From Cyclostephanos tholiformis (Eukaryota; Bacillariophyta; Thalassiosirophyceae; Thalassiosirales; Thalassiosiraceae), in the NCBI GenBank assembly GCA_036939975.1, contig JALLPB010000027.1, positions 1-32,714 of the forward strand: 32,714 nt of DNA. The letters run 5' to 3'. The notes beneath the pieces were generated by a model, which saw only the letters and a list, made by a program, of their open reading frames with translations, was not told the origin of the DNA and ran no database searches. Position numbers and translations under genes: made by a program. This document shows positions 10,897 to 23,223 of the stretch, piece after piece. Position 1 is the first letter of the stretch, and the number at the start of each line of letters is the position of its first letter.

Positions 10897-12897
10897 TTAA
10901 GTCGTCATTGTGGTCAGTTCGAGTGACTCGTCCCGGAAGAAATCATCCAGCTTTATCTTCTGCCTATTGATGCGGTGATGCTCGCTCCAGATGGAACAAA
11001 TGTCCTGAAAACGAAGATTATCAGAAGAATCAACAAACGGGATGATCTACCTAGGTAGAAAAAGTCCTATGACACTTACCGTCCCATCTCTCTCCTCTCT
11101 GCAGAAGACGCAAAATACAGTCACAAAGACAACCAGCACGGCCATGGCGAGGTAGAGAGAGATCGAATTAAGCTGCGATTTTTCGCTTGACTCGTGCCAC
11201 TCGTCCGATAGCCGGAACGATGTTTCGATGGGTTCGCCCCACTCAAAGAAACCGGGCTGAGGTCCTGTATATCAAAATTTGACCAGTCATCCATCAGTAT
11301 GTACTCAAATAATAAGAACGACGAACGAAGAAGTGTACTTCCACTCACCAATCTCTATTGTGACCGGAACACTAAACCAGTCAAGGCGTCCCTTGATGAG
11401 TGACTTGCCATTTATTGAGCTTGTATGGACGTGCGACCATTGAGGATTTGTTCTGGCATTAACAATGTTGGACTGGGCTGGTATCGAACTTTCGCCGGTC
11501 ACCCAATCTTGATCTGTCCTAGCCAGCGAGTAGATGGCAATAATGTCGCCAACTTTATAATGACTGAGATCTATTGAAACCGAAAATTCAGTTTCCGATG
11601 GGATAAGAATGTCTGAAATTTCATTGGCGTTGAGAGTATGCCACCGAGAGAAGCCGCTCTGAATCGGGGTGAAATTGACCTCCTCGGCCATCTCCTCCGA
11701 CGTTTCTCCCTCCATCATTTCAAAGTCCCGCAATATTGCAAAGAAGGCATCTAGCTCCTCTTTCGTCTGCGGTACGCCAAAATCAGAACGAATTTCACGT
11801 GGCACTCTACAAAGTTGCAGCAAACGAATGCACTCACCGGCTGCGTGACGCAATCGAATATTTCCTTATCCAAAACGTTCGATTTTCCGTACATGATCGC
11901 CGTTTCAGTAACACTAAGCGCCCCTCCCACGGTCCACGTGATCGTGATATTTTCCATCAGTGGAGATTCAGGCATCATCATGGATCGAGTGCGGCTGCAT
12001 CCCCCACGAGGACGAGGAGTCATCGGTACGATATCGTCATCTTTTAGTGACACTCCTGCTATCGAGCGGATCGCCGTATACGGTTCGACAAGCTCTGTCG
12101 CGAGGAGGGACATGCGAACATTGACCCCGAGTGTGCCCCGATCGAAAAGCGCATTATTCGATGGATCGTGAGACTGTCCGAAGGAAGCGAGATCGTCGGG
12201 GTTACGTTCATCGACCGGCGGAGGCGCCACGATGCGTGATATGAACGTCCTCAACGACGATCCGTCGTAAATACCCGTCCTTTCTGATGGATAAGAACAT
12301 CCCCCCCCATCATCGTCGTCGGCGCTTGGATCACCTCCATCATCGCCATTTTCGCCATCACATCGACAACGCTCCGTATACGACGATCCCTCGTTGTTCG
12401 CACCGGCACCGTCCGCCATCACCATACCCGCGGAAAACGCGAAATTCTCCAATGTAGCGCCCCCACCGACGCCACCATCGCCGCACCGACCTACGCCGTC
12501 CAAATCGTCACCACCCGCGACGACGGTGGACGGCGACATCGGGCGAACCATTGACACGGAATAATACGGACCGCTCCGTCCCAAACGATCACCGAAGGCG
12601 CCGTATGCGCGTGCGATATCCAACATCGCCCTCTCGTCGAAGGTGCGCGGCGCTGCATCGTCGTCGATGCGGACGACGTCCCAGCCGGGGATATCGATGC
12701 GTCCGCCCGGCGATGCGCTTGAGGCATCGTCGTGCGCGAGGCTCGACGAGGATGATGAGCCGTGGAAGGACAATCCCAACCGAAAACCGTGCGATCGGAT
12801 TATCTCATTCATCAAACGGGCCGTGTACGTGGTCATGCACACGCCCGTCGTTGCTCTTCCTCCTCCTCCTCCGTTCGCGGGCGATCCGACGTTCGAC

Positions 12898-12929
<32 letters not shown>

Positions 12930-13896
12930 AGAGGGGGAGGACAGAGAAGTCCAGAGTAGCGGGAGGGGATAATCGCACGTCACCCCCCCGCCACCGCCGC
13001 CATCATCGAATCCATCGTCGTCGATATCGTCGGAGGACATCGCACGTACAAGCCTCGCGTAGAATCCCGCGACGTCCGCGATGGGCACGGCCACGATCGT
13101 TCGGGTGGCCACGAGCCTCGCGAGCCACCTCCTAGTGACGTCATCTATCCCCCGTTCGTCCAGTTCGCGACGACATCTCAGGGCCTCGTCGTCGATCTCG
13201 TCGGCCTCGTCGCCTCCATTTTCCTTCTTGCCCTCGGATGATGCGGCGGCGCTCGTCGTCGTCGTCGTCGTCATCTTCGTCGTCACCTTGGATGACGGCG
13301 AGAGCGATTCGCACCGCGCGGATTCCAACAGCAATCCAACGACCTCGAATATCGCCATCGGGCCGTAGACTTCGACGTCGTCGTCGTCCCCGCGATATCC
13401 GGGCATGCCACCCACGAGCAGTACCTCCGGCAGCTGCGGATCGATGTAATCCTCCCCCCCATTTTCTCCCCCTTCACGCATGTTGGACGACACGTCCAGG
13501 ATCGTGACGATGGGCGTGTGGCACGGCCGATCGACGTGCGCTTTCCTCCCCCCAGCCGCCTCGCCCGTCCTCCGGATGCCGCCCGTCGTTCGGACGTAAT
13601 CGAACGGACATCCTTCGTTCCCCCCCCGACCGCCGCCGTCGTCCGACCGACCCGATGATAGGATCGGGTATACCTCCGACGCGTCCCGAACATCGAGGAC
13701 GTGGTTCCCGCCGTACCTCTCGCGCAGGTCGTATAATCCATCGAAGAACGATGATATGCGCGCGATCGCACCCTCCCTTGCATCGTCGTCGTCGTCGACG
13801 ACGACGATTCGTCGTCGGGGGACGTCCTCGTCCTCGCCGCCTCCACGGTGAAGGTGATCGGTTGGATTCGCGCGACGACGACGACGTCGATGATGG

Positions 13897-13937
<41 letters not shown>

Positions 13938-14054
13938 TCGATGATTCGAGGCATCGAAGGGGGGGGAAGATGACGTGACCGGGGCGGCGGTGTTTGGGAT
14001 GATGTCGACGACGACGAGGAGGAGGACGAGGATCGAGACGAACCTGGCCGGCAT
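10897..14054 (-). CDS. Single-pass membrane protein with degenerate M14 carboxypeptidase-like ectodomain
   Basis: Exons are 14054-11838, 11766-11349, 11264-11080 and 11004-10897. Introns are 71, 84 and 75 nt, each GT-AG (GTGAGT, GTGAGT, GTAAGT donors), and the spliced frame is 975 codons plus stop. The ATG at 14054 gives a signal peptide (residues 1-24, VSILVLLLVVV core, TAA cleavage region). A poly-His then poly-Arg run follows at about 40-62. M14-like blocks are PEVLLVGGM...VEVYGPMAIFEVVGL (about 207-240), CMTTYTARLMNEI...LSFHG (about 405-432) and a later YPSERTGIYDGSSLRTF. His431 fits the third zinc ligand, but the usual HxxE is absent (Pro218 follows GGM, Glu228 remains). Residues 913-933 form a membrane helix, then a 42-residue tail. 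Likely a type I surface or endomembrane protein and perhaps a pseudoenzyme; ligand unknown. Confidence 0.8.
13889..13937. repeat. (ATG/CAT)n microsatellite coding poly-His
   Basis: A near-perfect trinucleotide run read on the minus strand as more than 15 His residues just after the signal peptide of the M14-like protein. Its length probably varies between alleles. Confidence 0.85.
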
Positions 14055-14484
14055 GATCACCTGGGACGACGCCGACGACGACCCTTTTCCTACCTAGTCC
14101 ATCTCTCCATTAGCGTGTAGGAAAAAAAAAAAAATAGTGATATATGGGAGTCCATGTTGTTAGAGCCGTTGAGATACCTATTCCAAACTCTGAGAAATGA
14201 ACCAGCCCAACAAAATTATCCGGACGCAGCCAGACCGCGCCTTTGCCCAAGACTCACACCAATGACGAAAAAAGAGGTGTCTCAATAATAAAATATTTTA
14301 TCTTTTTTTCATTTTTTCCCTATCCACCTACCTCCACCTACCATAGTCAACAATCCACACACGCGAACTCTCACATCCCCCTTTCCTCGCACGCCCGCCG
14401 CACACGCATCCTCCCCCCCCCACCACCGCCCCCGTCGTCATTTGCCGTCGAAGGAAGATCTTGTCGGGGGCCGGGGGATATAAT
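14055..14484. promoter_or_regulatory. 430-bp bidirectional promoter region
   Basis: Only 430 bp separate the ATG of the minus-strand M14-like gene (14054) from the first in-frame ATG of CNOT1 (14485), so both promoters and 5' UTRs must share this space. It includes an A13-type run near 14120, an AT-rich segment (AATAATAAAATATTTTATC, about 14285-14303) and a C-rich stretch just upstream of CNOT1. No individual motif could be assigned. Confidence 0.6.
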
Positions 14485-14672
14485 ATGACGATCAGGATAA
14501 AAACGCCACGCCGTAGGCGTTCGTCTACCTCGGTCGGACTCGATACATCCTCGTCCTCGTCGTCGTCGTCGTCGTCGTACTCGCATTCGTATTCTTCGTT
14601 GCTGGCACTCGTCCCCCTCCTCGCGATCCTCCTCCACGTCGCGTCATCGGCTGCCGCACGCTCGTCATACTC

Positions 14673-14704
<32 letters not shown>

Positions 14705-17700
14705 ACCCCCATCCTCATCATCGGCGGCGTTCGCAAGCGACGACGTACGCCAACGGCCACGACGGCGATCGTGGCCGCCTCCTCAGGGGGGGGGGGGGCG
14801 ACGATCCGGCCGCAATGCGCATACTCCTGGATCTCGGCCCGGCCTGCACTCGCTCGACGGGTACGCTCTGGGAGGCCCTGCGCCTGGTCGCATCCGGGGG
14901 AGCGGCGGCGGGTGGTGCGACATGGTCGGAGCGTGGCGTCGCGCGATTGCTCCACCTCCTCTCGGCGGTCGGCGACCTATCCTCTTCCGGGGGGGGGGCG
15001 AGTGGGGGATCAGGGCGCGGCAGCGACCTATCGACGGCGTTCGTGAGCGCCTACCTCGGCGGTGGCGATCCCGACCCACGCAAGCGGCGGGGGGATTCCC
15101 CCACCGATCATACCCTCTCCTCCGCCATCTCCACCACCGACCTCGGGGGGAGAGAATGGAACCTCGAAGTTGTCTCCCAGGTCCTCGCATCCCCCGACTT
15201 CTCCCATATGAATTGGAACCTCGTGGCTCGTTGTCTCGACTTTCCCGAATTCAAGGTCCGAGGACCGCGTCATCTCGAGGTTCTACTCGGACTCTACCGT
15301 TCAGGCTCGCAGGGGCAGCAGTTGCCCATCGACGCAGTGACATCCGAGTGGTCTAACCGACCAGGACAACTCACGCTCATACGTCATTTATTGGCGCTCG
15401 GTCCCAACGCGTACAAGTTCCCGTTGGATCAAGAGGAGGCCCTTGACGCGTCGACATCGAACGTCGATCGCGTGATCGGCGGCGGCGGGATCGCGATCGG
15501 GACGGTAGGCGGCGGTAATAATAATAACAGCGGCCCCGCCGGCGTCGGCCTTCCCCTCGTCGCAAGTAATCCGCGGGGTTGGGCATGTTCCAAGGTCTTG
15601 CAGCGACTGCTGCACCTGAGCGACGACAAGTCCCTCCTCCCCGCTGTACGTGAGGTTTTCATCGTGGGCCTCCTGAGTTGTCCAGAGGTATTACTGTGCG
15701 CGCTCGTCCGCCTACAGCTGTCGGTGTCGGTGAGGAGTAGTGGCGACCAAGCGGGAATGCACATGAAGGTGGAGCTTATGAGGGATCTCATACTTCTCTT
15801 CTTCAAGCCTCCGCCCTCGGCCGCGACTCGGTCGGGGGGGGGGGACCCCCCACCCCCGTTGAAGTCGCTGCAGCAACCGCCACATGTGGTGAAAAACTTG
15901 CCAGGGGCCCTCCGACGCCTGTGGTCCATATCCCAAAACACGGTCATCGCGGGCTCCCTCGAGGCATGGCGGACGACGTCTAATGACCTTCCGCATGTCC
16001 GACTGCTAACTGTATTGCACATCATCGACATCGTGCGAGTTCTGCCGTCCCCCGATGTCGCCATCGCCACAATACTGAACGGTAACAAGGACCCGGATTT
16101 CGCACTCACGGTCGCGTACGTGATGGCCGACAATGACATGCTACAGCTCCGGCCGTGGCTCGTCGACCGGTGGAGCGCCTACGCCACATCTCCCGGGGGA
16201 GGTCGGGTCGCCTTCGCCGCTTCGCTCGTGTCCTACGTCGACAGGAACTACGCCATAGCCGCGCCCCGTCGAACGAAGCCGCTCGTCAGCGTAGAGAACG
16301 CGACAACGACGCTTCAGTTCGTGCTGTCGTTGGACGCCGAGACCATGAACGGTATCGTGCCCGCATCGGGCGGCAAGGCCGTTATGACGTTGGGGGAGTA
16401 CGTCAAGGCCGTCGTCGACGCGTGCCTGGTCAAGCATCCGAATTGGGAGGCGGCGCTGCCGCGCAACGGCGCCGCCGCAGAGAATCGCGCTTTGTCCGTG
16501 TCGCCCGTAGAGCAGCAGCGTCAGTCTCCGGGGACGCAGGACGATATCGAGGAAAGCGCCAATCAATACTTCCAGCAGATTTACGCCTCCGAGGATTCGG
16601 CGCGCAAGGTCGTCGAGACACTCAAGTCGTTTAAGTCTTCGGGGAATTCCCGCGAGAATGACATTTTCGCCTGCATGATCCACAACCTCTTTGATGAGTA
16701 TCGCTTCTTCTCCAAGTACCCTGAGAAGGAGCTGCGCATCACGGGGATACTCTTCGGACTGCTGATCAAGGAGCAGCTTGTTAGCAGCATCACCCTCGGG
16801 ATAGCGCTGCGGTACGTGTTGGAGGCACTGCGAAAGTCGCCCGCCCAGAGCCCCCAGAGCGGCAAAATGTTTCGTTTCGGCATGTTCGCGTTGGAGCAGT
16901 TTAAGGAGCGATTGCACGAATGGCCACAGTATTGTTCGCATATTGTACAAATTCCGCATTTGCGCGAAGGATATTCGCAGCTCGTGGCGGATATTGACGG
17001 TGCCATGTCCAGTGATAACATTAGCACTTCTAGTTCTATTTCGACCGGTGGATTAGCAACGGGGGTGGATGGGGGGGGAATGGTCGGATATGGTGGGGGG
17101 GATGCAGCTAACGGCAGAACTGTAGATAGCGCCGGTGACATCGGAGGCGGCAGCAACACCCTGTCAGATGGTGGCGGCGTTTTGGGGGGAGAAATCGGCA
17201 TCCTCGCCCAAGGCAAGAATAATCTATCGAGTATCTCTGGCTTTGTGGGCGGAGACGGTGCCATTGCCACTGTCGCGAATGCTGCGGCCTTTTCGGGCCT
17301 CAAGCCCAATAGTGGCGTCGCTGTAGGAACCGTGGTGGGGGGACTAATCAAAAACGAGCCCGGGACGTCAGTCATCTCCCTCAGGGAACCCTCAAAGCCG
17401 CGTAAAGCTGTTTTTGGCCCGGGTTTGGGTCGTGCCGTTAATGCACCCGCTTCCACACCCGCCTCAGGCGAGTCTAGCTCAAACTCCGGTGGCAGTGGTA
17501 GCAGCGGAATGGGTGACTCCTCCCAGAACGAAACGCCCCCCGATATGATACTCGACCGTGTCCAATTCCTTATCAACAACTTATCGATGTCCAACGTCGA
17601 ATCAAAATCTCACGACCTGCGTGATACGCTTGAACGCAAGTACTTTGGTTGGCTTGGAAATTACCTGGTCGTAAAGCGCATCTCGACGCAACCTAACTTT

Positions 17701-20700
17701 CACGGCTTGTACTTGAGCTTTTTGGATAATTTAGGCGTGGATTATGGAAGGGGGTTGGTTGAGGCGATCTTAGCTAGCGTGTATGTCAACGTTGGAAAGT
17801 TATTGCGCTCCCAAAAGATAACAACGAGTACATCGGAACGTAGTCTCCTCAAAAACTTGGGTAGCTGGCTTGGTCAAATCACACTGGCGCGCAATCGACC
17901 AATACTGCAGATCATGTTGGATTGTAAGGAATTGCTCTTCCAGGGGTATGAAACTGGGATGTTGATTGCCGTCGCACCTTTTGTCGCAAAAATACTAGAG
18001 GGCGCCAAAAATTCAACTGTGTTTCGTCCGCCCAACCCTTGGCTTATGGGACTGCTGAGTGTATTCCGCGCATTGTACAATGTCGACGATTTGAAAATGA
18101 ACATTAAGTTTGAGGTAGAAGTTCTCTGCAAAAATTTGGGTCTAAAGTTAGAGGACATTCCTATGAGGAAAGATGCCGATTTGAACAAGAGGGTGAGTCC
18201 GGTGAAAGAAAAGAATCCTGATTTCAACTTGAAGAGCCAAGCTTCTTCTTTGGGTACTAGTGTGGCAGGACCAGTCACGCCATTAAAGCAGGGTGGTGAT
18301 CAAGGACCGACATTATCGGCAGCTAATTCCATGCTTTCCAGTCCCGACAATAGATCCAGCACCGCCTCATCAGGGGGTGACTCGGCCAAGTCTGTGGTTA
18401 CTACTAGTAGTGAGCAGCAGCAGCAGACTGTAATTCCTAACCTCGCCGCATATGTCAACGTGAACCCCAATCTAACCCAGTTATTCCATCAAGTCCCGGG
18501 AGGTCCACTTGCCACTCATGTTTCCTCCGACTTGCTCAAGCGTTCGGTGCCCATAGCCGTTGATCGCGCGATACGCGAAATCATCCAACCTGTTGTGGAG
18601 CGCTCCGTATCCATCGCCTGCATAACCGCCAAGGCTATTGTCACGAAAGACTTTGCGATGGAAGCCGATGAGAATAAAATGCGAATGGCTGCACAACTCA
18701 TGGTTGCCAATTTGGCTGGGAGCTTGGCGCTGGTTACTTGTAGGGAACCGTTGCACACAAGCATTTCGACTCATTTGCGTACTTTACTGATGAATGCCAT
18801 AAATAGCACCGACGGTTCATCTGCTTCAGCATCGGCAACGGCCGGTGTTCAACTTCAAGACCAGGAAAAGAGTGCTCTTGACCAATGTGTCGCAATCTGC
18901 TCCACGGAAAACCTAGAACTAGGATGCATGCTCATCGAAAAGGCTGCCACCGAAAAGGCTGTGCGTGACATGGACGAGGCCATTGCACCATCTTTATCCA
19001 TCCGAAAAAATTCGCGAGAACAAAAAGGACAACCTTACTACGACATGTCAATTTTTCAGGATGGGAATGGTCAACGCTATCCGAAGGAGCTTCCTGATCC
19101 GTTGAGGCCCAAGCCAGGCGGATTGCGTCCTGACCAGTTGTTGGTGTACGAGGCCTTTCAGAGGATTTCTCGGCAGCCCACTGCTCCTTCTTCTGCTCAA
19201 CCGGGACATATTGACAGCCAGGGAGTAATATCCAACTTGGACCAACTAGGTGGAGAAGGCCAACAACGACCAGGTGAAGGTGGTGGGGGAAGTTTCTCAT
19301 CAGGACAACTGAATTTAAATGCCATCAATGCGATTGCAATGAAGCTGGATAGTTCGGTATCGATCCTCTTAAACACAGCTGGACCCCGTGCCCGGGAAAT
19401 CAGCCTTGCCATGATCCCACCCGAGCATGAAATTAAGCAGCTAATCTCTGCTGTTCCTCGTGTCGTTGCCGCTTCATCCGATGATCCCTCGCGTCCACCG
19501 GCGTTGAGCTCGGCCGAAACAGATTCGATTTTGAGCTTTTCGCAGGGTATTTTCAAGCGCTTATACGAGGTGAACTTGTCAGATCGGCTTCGATTGGAGA
19601 CGTTGATCTCATTACTCGAAATGATGAACAAAATTTGCCCCCAGCTTGGACGGGATATGGGCACATGGGCGACGTACGCCCCCACTAAGACCGATGAGCA
19701 GCGCAAGTTACATCGTGCGGTACTGTTGCTTCTTGTGCGCAGTGACCTCATCCAAATTGGTGACTTGGACACTTACCTCGCGAAGAATTCGGACGAGGGC
19801 CGTGATCAGGTTTGGCTTGAGTTTTTGATCCTGTTTGTTCGAACAGCGGTATTGGAGAACATTGCATCACCCGTAAAGATGCCAAAAATGATCTATGTTG
19901 TCCAGATCATTGCCGAAGATAGGTCGCCCGTTAGTCACGAGATCAACCCTGCCTTTCGCAAGGCGGCGTTGCGTCTGCTAGAAGAGATTCGCAGTAGCCT
20001 GGAGTCTGGAGATATGCATGGACGTTTGGGCGACAGTAACAAGGGGGGCAACTCAACTCCCACATACGAAGAAAGCAGCAGCATGTCCCCAGCATCTTTG
20101 AAGCACCTTACTGATGCCTCCCTGGTGATTGCCAAGTCTTCTCTAAGCTTTGCTAGCGCCGATCCCCCCAATTCCAAACAACTCGTGACAGAGATCCTTG
20201 TTGGTTGGCTTCGGGTCCAAAACGATGCGGCCAGCAATGATATAATCATGGCTCAGTTCCTCCAACGTTTGCAGCAGCAGTTTGGTGTGGGATCGAACGA
20301 TGATCAAACAGAGCGTTTCTTCCGCCTTGCAACGGAAGTAGTTGTAGAGTCCTGCGCCAAGAATGTTGATGTCAACTACCAAGCCGTTGACGGATATGCC
20401 AAGTTACTGTCGTATATTGTGAGGTACATGAATATTGGTGGGTCGGCTGAGCAGGTATCTCAGCAAAAACAGGTCTTGCTCAACAAGGTGTTAGGTGTCA
20501 TCACACGTTCGCTGGTAACAAGCTACGAGAAAGCCCGGCAGTCTAAAGCACAGTGGGACCAGAGGCCTTGGTTTCGTTTGTTGCTAGACTTGGTGTGCGA
20601 GTTGAACCTTCCCAACCCGGCGTTTGACTTGATTAAAGGTGGCATTGTGGGCGTCTTTGGAAGCTCATTCCACGTTGTACAACCTCTTGTTGTTCCAGGT

Positions 20701-21835
20701 GTGTAACTCTCTCACTCTACTTTCATGTGTGCGTTGTTCATTTATCTTACCCACTCGGCTCGATTTTCGAGTAGGCTTTTCTTTTGCCTGGTTGGAGTTG
20801 ATCTCGCATAGAATGTTCCTCTCCAATCTCCTCGTTCCCAAGGACCAGAAAGGATGGGGGATCATGCACCTACTGTTGATCGACTTATTCCTCTTCCTCG
20901 AGCCTCATTTGCGCAAGGTTGAGCTCACGGATGCTGTCAAGAAATACTACGATGGAGCCCTCCGCGTCATCTTAATGCTTGTGCATGACTTCCCCACGTT
21001 CCTAGCAGCCTACCATTTATCCTTCTGTAATGTCATTCCAGAGAACTGTGTGCAACTAAGGAACCTCATCCTCTCAGCGATCCCCAAGGGTATCCCTCTG
21101 CATGATCCCATTTCTCGTAACTTTAAGATTGATCAACTCCCTGAGATTTCACAGAGTCCACTGATTCTATCTAACGTTGTTGGTCCATTGTTATCATTCA
21201 AGAATGAGCTCGATGGCTACCTTAGGAACCAACAACCTGCTGACTCACTCACTAACATTGTTTCTTGTCTACGCAAGGAAGGCAAGAACAATCTAGATGC
21301 GCCCAAGGTGAATTCTCTCGTTCTATATGTTGGTATTCAAGGCCTTGCCCGCCTTCAAACTGACCAAATTGCAAGCAACCTTGGTCGATCGCCTGAGATG
21401 GAACTCTTCCAAAAGTTGATGGATCTGGATGATCACGGCAGGTACATCAGCCTCAATGCGATTGCCGACCAGCTTCGATACCCATCCAGTCACACGCATT
21501 ACTTTTCATGTGTAATGCTTTATCTATTTAATGAAACGAAGGATGAGGGTGTCAAGGAGCAGATCACTAGGGTCCTTTTAGAGCGTCTCATCACCCAGCG
21601 TCCTCACCCTTGGGGACTTCTAATCACCTTTATCGAGTTGATAAAGAATGCCAAATATCATTTCTGGAGCAATCCATTCACTCGCTGCACCACTGAGATT
21701 GAGAAGGTAAGCTTTTTTGCTTGATGTTGAGCTCCGTCCAGTTCGCCCTAAACAACTTATACTCATTTCGATCATTTATGATAGGTGTTCGAAAATGTAG
21801 CTCGTTCTTGCATGGTCGCGAAGCAACCCAATTAA
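14485..21835 (+). CDS. CNOT1: CCR4-NOT complex scaffold subunit 1 (NOT1)
   Basis: Exons are 14485-20698, 20775-21706 and 21785-21835. The 76- and 78-nt GT-AG introns keep one frame, giving 2398 aa, close to the usual NOT1 size. NOT1 is the scaffold that binds the CAF1/CCR4 deadenylases, CNOT9 and the NOT2/NOT3 module. Visible blocks: HEAT-type N-terminal region (about 110-450); a second HEAT region with ESANQYFQQIY, EYRFFSKYP and ALRYVLEALRK (about 687-826); Gly/Ser linker (830-1015); MIF4G CAF1-binding domain with RSLLKNLGSWLG and VFRPPNPW (about 1020-1220); DUF3819 CNOT9-binding domain with PNLAAYVNVNPNL and AIREIIQPVVERSV (about 1316-1470); and the Not1 C-terminal domain with AWLELISHRMFL, ending FENVARSCMVAKQ. 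Oddly, the 14485 start adds a poly-Ser/hydrophobic leader (residues 1-60). The ATG at 14815 (residue 111) is an alternative start nearer the conserved region. Confidence 0.96.
14541..14708. repeat. (TCG)n runs coding poly-Ser in CNOT1 leader
   Basis: Two TCG/TCC runs (about 14549-14577 and 14668-14703) encode Ser tracts on either side of a hydrophobic stretch. Long G runs follow at about 14796-14808 and 14989-14998. All keep the frame open. Confidence 0.75.
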
Positions 21836-21838
21836 ATT

Positions 21839-21923
21839 ATAGACATAACCATTCAAAATGTAGAGTAATCAAAGTATAATCAATAGTTGATATCGTACCA
21901 CATGATGGAATGGTTGTGTCTAT
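21839..21923. repeat. Inverted repeat just after CNOT1 stop
   Basis: The arms 21839-21854 (ATAGACATAACCATTC) and 21908-21923 match as inverted repeats at 15 of 16 positions around a 53-nt loop. They start 4 nt after the CNOT1 stop codon, so the hairpin would lie in the 3' UTR, or mark the ends of a very small inserted element. Confidence 0.6.
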
Positions 21924-23223
21924 TGATGCAATCCTGACTCCTGAAGACCCACTGAGATCAGATCTGAACAGTATGTGTCATCAGTATGTAAATGTTAATC
22001 CCCATACAATCTGAGAATATGGTCAGGGGGAGTCCTTACATGGGGATTTTGTAGTCTACCTGCCCATATCCATACGAGCTGTCCCATTACAAAACACTTG
22101 AGTGTTACCTGTGGTAACATGTGTGTGTGAGTACCCAGGTACAAACTACAATATGATGTCTAGATAAACTCTCTCATAATTCTTATTTTATGTAAATATG
22201 ATTATCTTAATATATGTCTGTGCTAAGGTTGCACATGGTCATTAAACAGTTTATGCAGACCCATAATAACATTAATGTTGCATTCATTTGCCATGCCTAC
22301 TCAGCTGAACTACAATCTATTGTCACCATTTGTGACGCGTCGATGCTGCCACGTTGATGACATCAACATCGTCAGGGAGTCGTCATTGCCATCGTGTGAT
22401 GATGGGTTTCCTCCGATCTTAGCACATGCATGGACCCCAATGAGTCCTAAGGCAATGCTATAGTACTAACAATATTTAAAGATGTAATTAATAATGTTTA
22501 CCTTAGTGTCAATATGCATCGTATCAGGTTGTTAACGTAGTAGATAGATTTTATGATTGCATCCGGCAAATGCGCAAAATCTCCCTCAATTGATGGGCCT
22601 GGCTGACAAGCTTGACATATCATTCTCTGGATACCCATACCAGTAGGATGCACTAGCCATTTCATCAATACGATGGCTATGTTGGCGCAAATTGAGGGGG
22701 GGGGCTGTGCATCATGGTAGCTCTCCTTATCTCAAAAGGCTTGGTTGGGCCACAACACACCACACTCACGAGTCTGAGAGTCATTCATGACAGCACATAT
22801 TTTGGCCGTTGAATTGCCCAACAAATTCCTAATGACCTGAATGTTTCATTTCTCAATCTTAATAGGCAACTGCACATGTAGAGTTTTTTGAGTTTCCATC
22901 TATGTGATGATTACGAAATTTTGTTTGACTGGCCTATAGGATCCAGTACAACAAATATTGTAGAAATAAAATTGGGAAATGAAAAAATCCACCAAAATAA
23001 AGAAAGGATCTCAATTATAGCAATATTGACTTCTTCTGTGGATTCATATGGTGTTTTTATGAAGAGACTTACCATTACGTTTTTGTTATGGTGATTTCTA
23101 TGGGCGGCCCACACTCTATTGAGATGGGGATCTGATGGCCAGGATACCACACAACCATCCACTTTTCAAGGTACACAATAGTTTGACTTTTGACATGATC
23201 ATCGTGGGCATGATGTTGCTGCC
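21924..23223. other. Long AT-rich stretch without recognisable genes
   Basis: Only short, motif-free ORFs are present (for example 22275-22463, and overlapping ones on both strands at 22888-23162). It contains the CNOT1 3' flank and, toward its right end, probably the degraded 5' part of the Copia relic that becomes recognisable at 23224. A G9 run lies at about 22697. Confidence 0.4.

Noticed and set aside
11767..11837. A shorter 31-nt first intron of the M14-like gene (acceptor TTTGTAG)
   Set aside because: It would put the next exon out of frame. The 71-nt choice ending ACCGCAG gives phase 0 and continues smoothly into the downstream frame.
12551..13978. Long Arg/His-rich or Ser-rich plus-strand ORFs (for example 12551-13135, 13655-13978)
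   Set aside because: They are antisense shadows of the M14-like gene, whose GC-rich, repeat-heavy codons keep several frames open. They show only low-complexity sequence, while the minus strand has a signal peptide, conserved blocks and clean introns.
16141..17594. Minus-strand ORFs of 272 and 337 codons inside CNOT1
   Set aside because: The plus strand here encodes unmistakable NOT1 sequence. The antisense frames have no recognisable domain.
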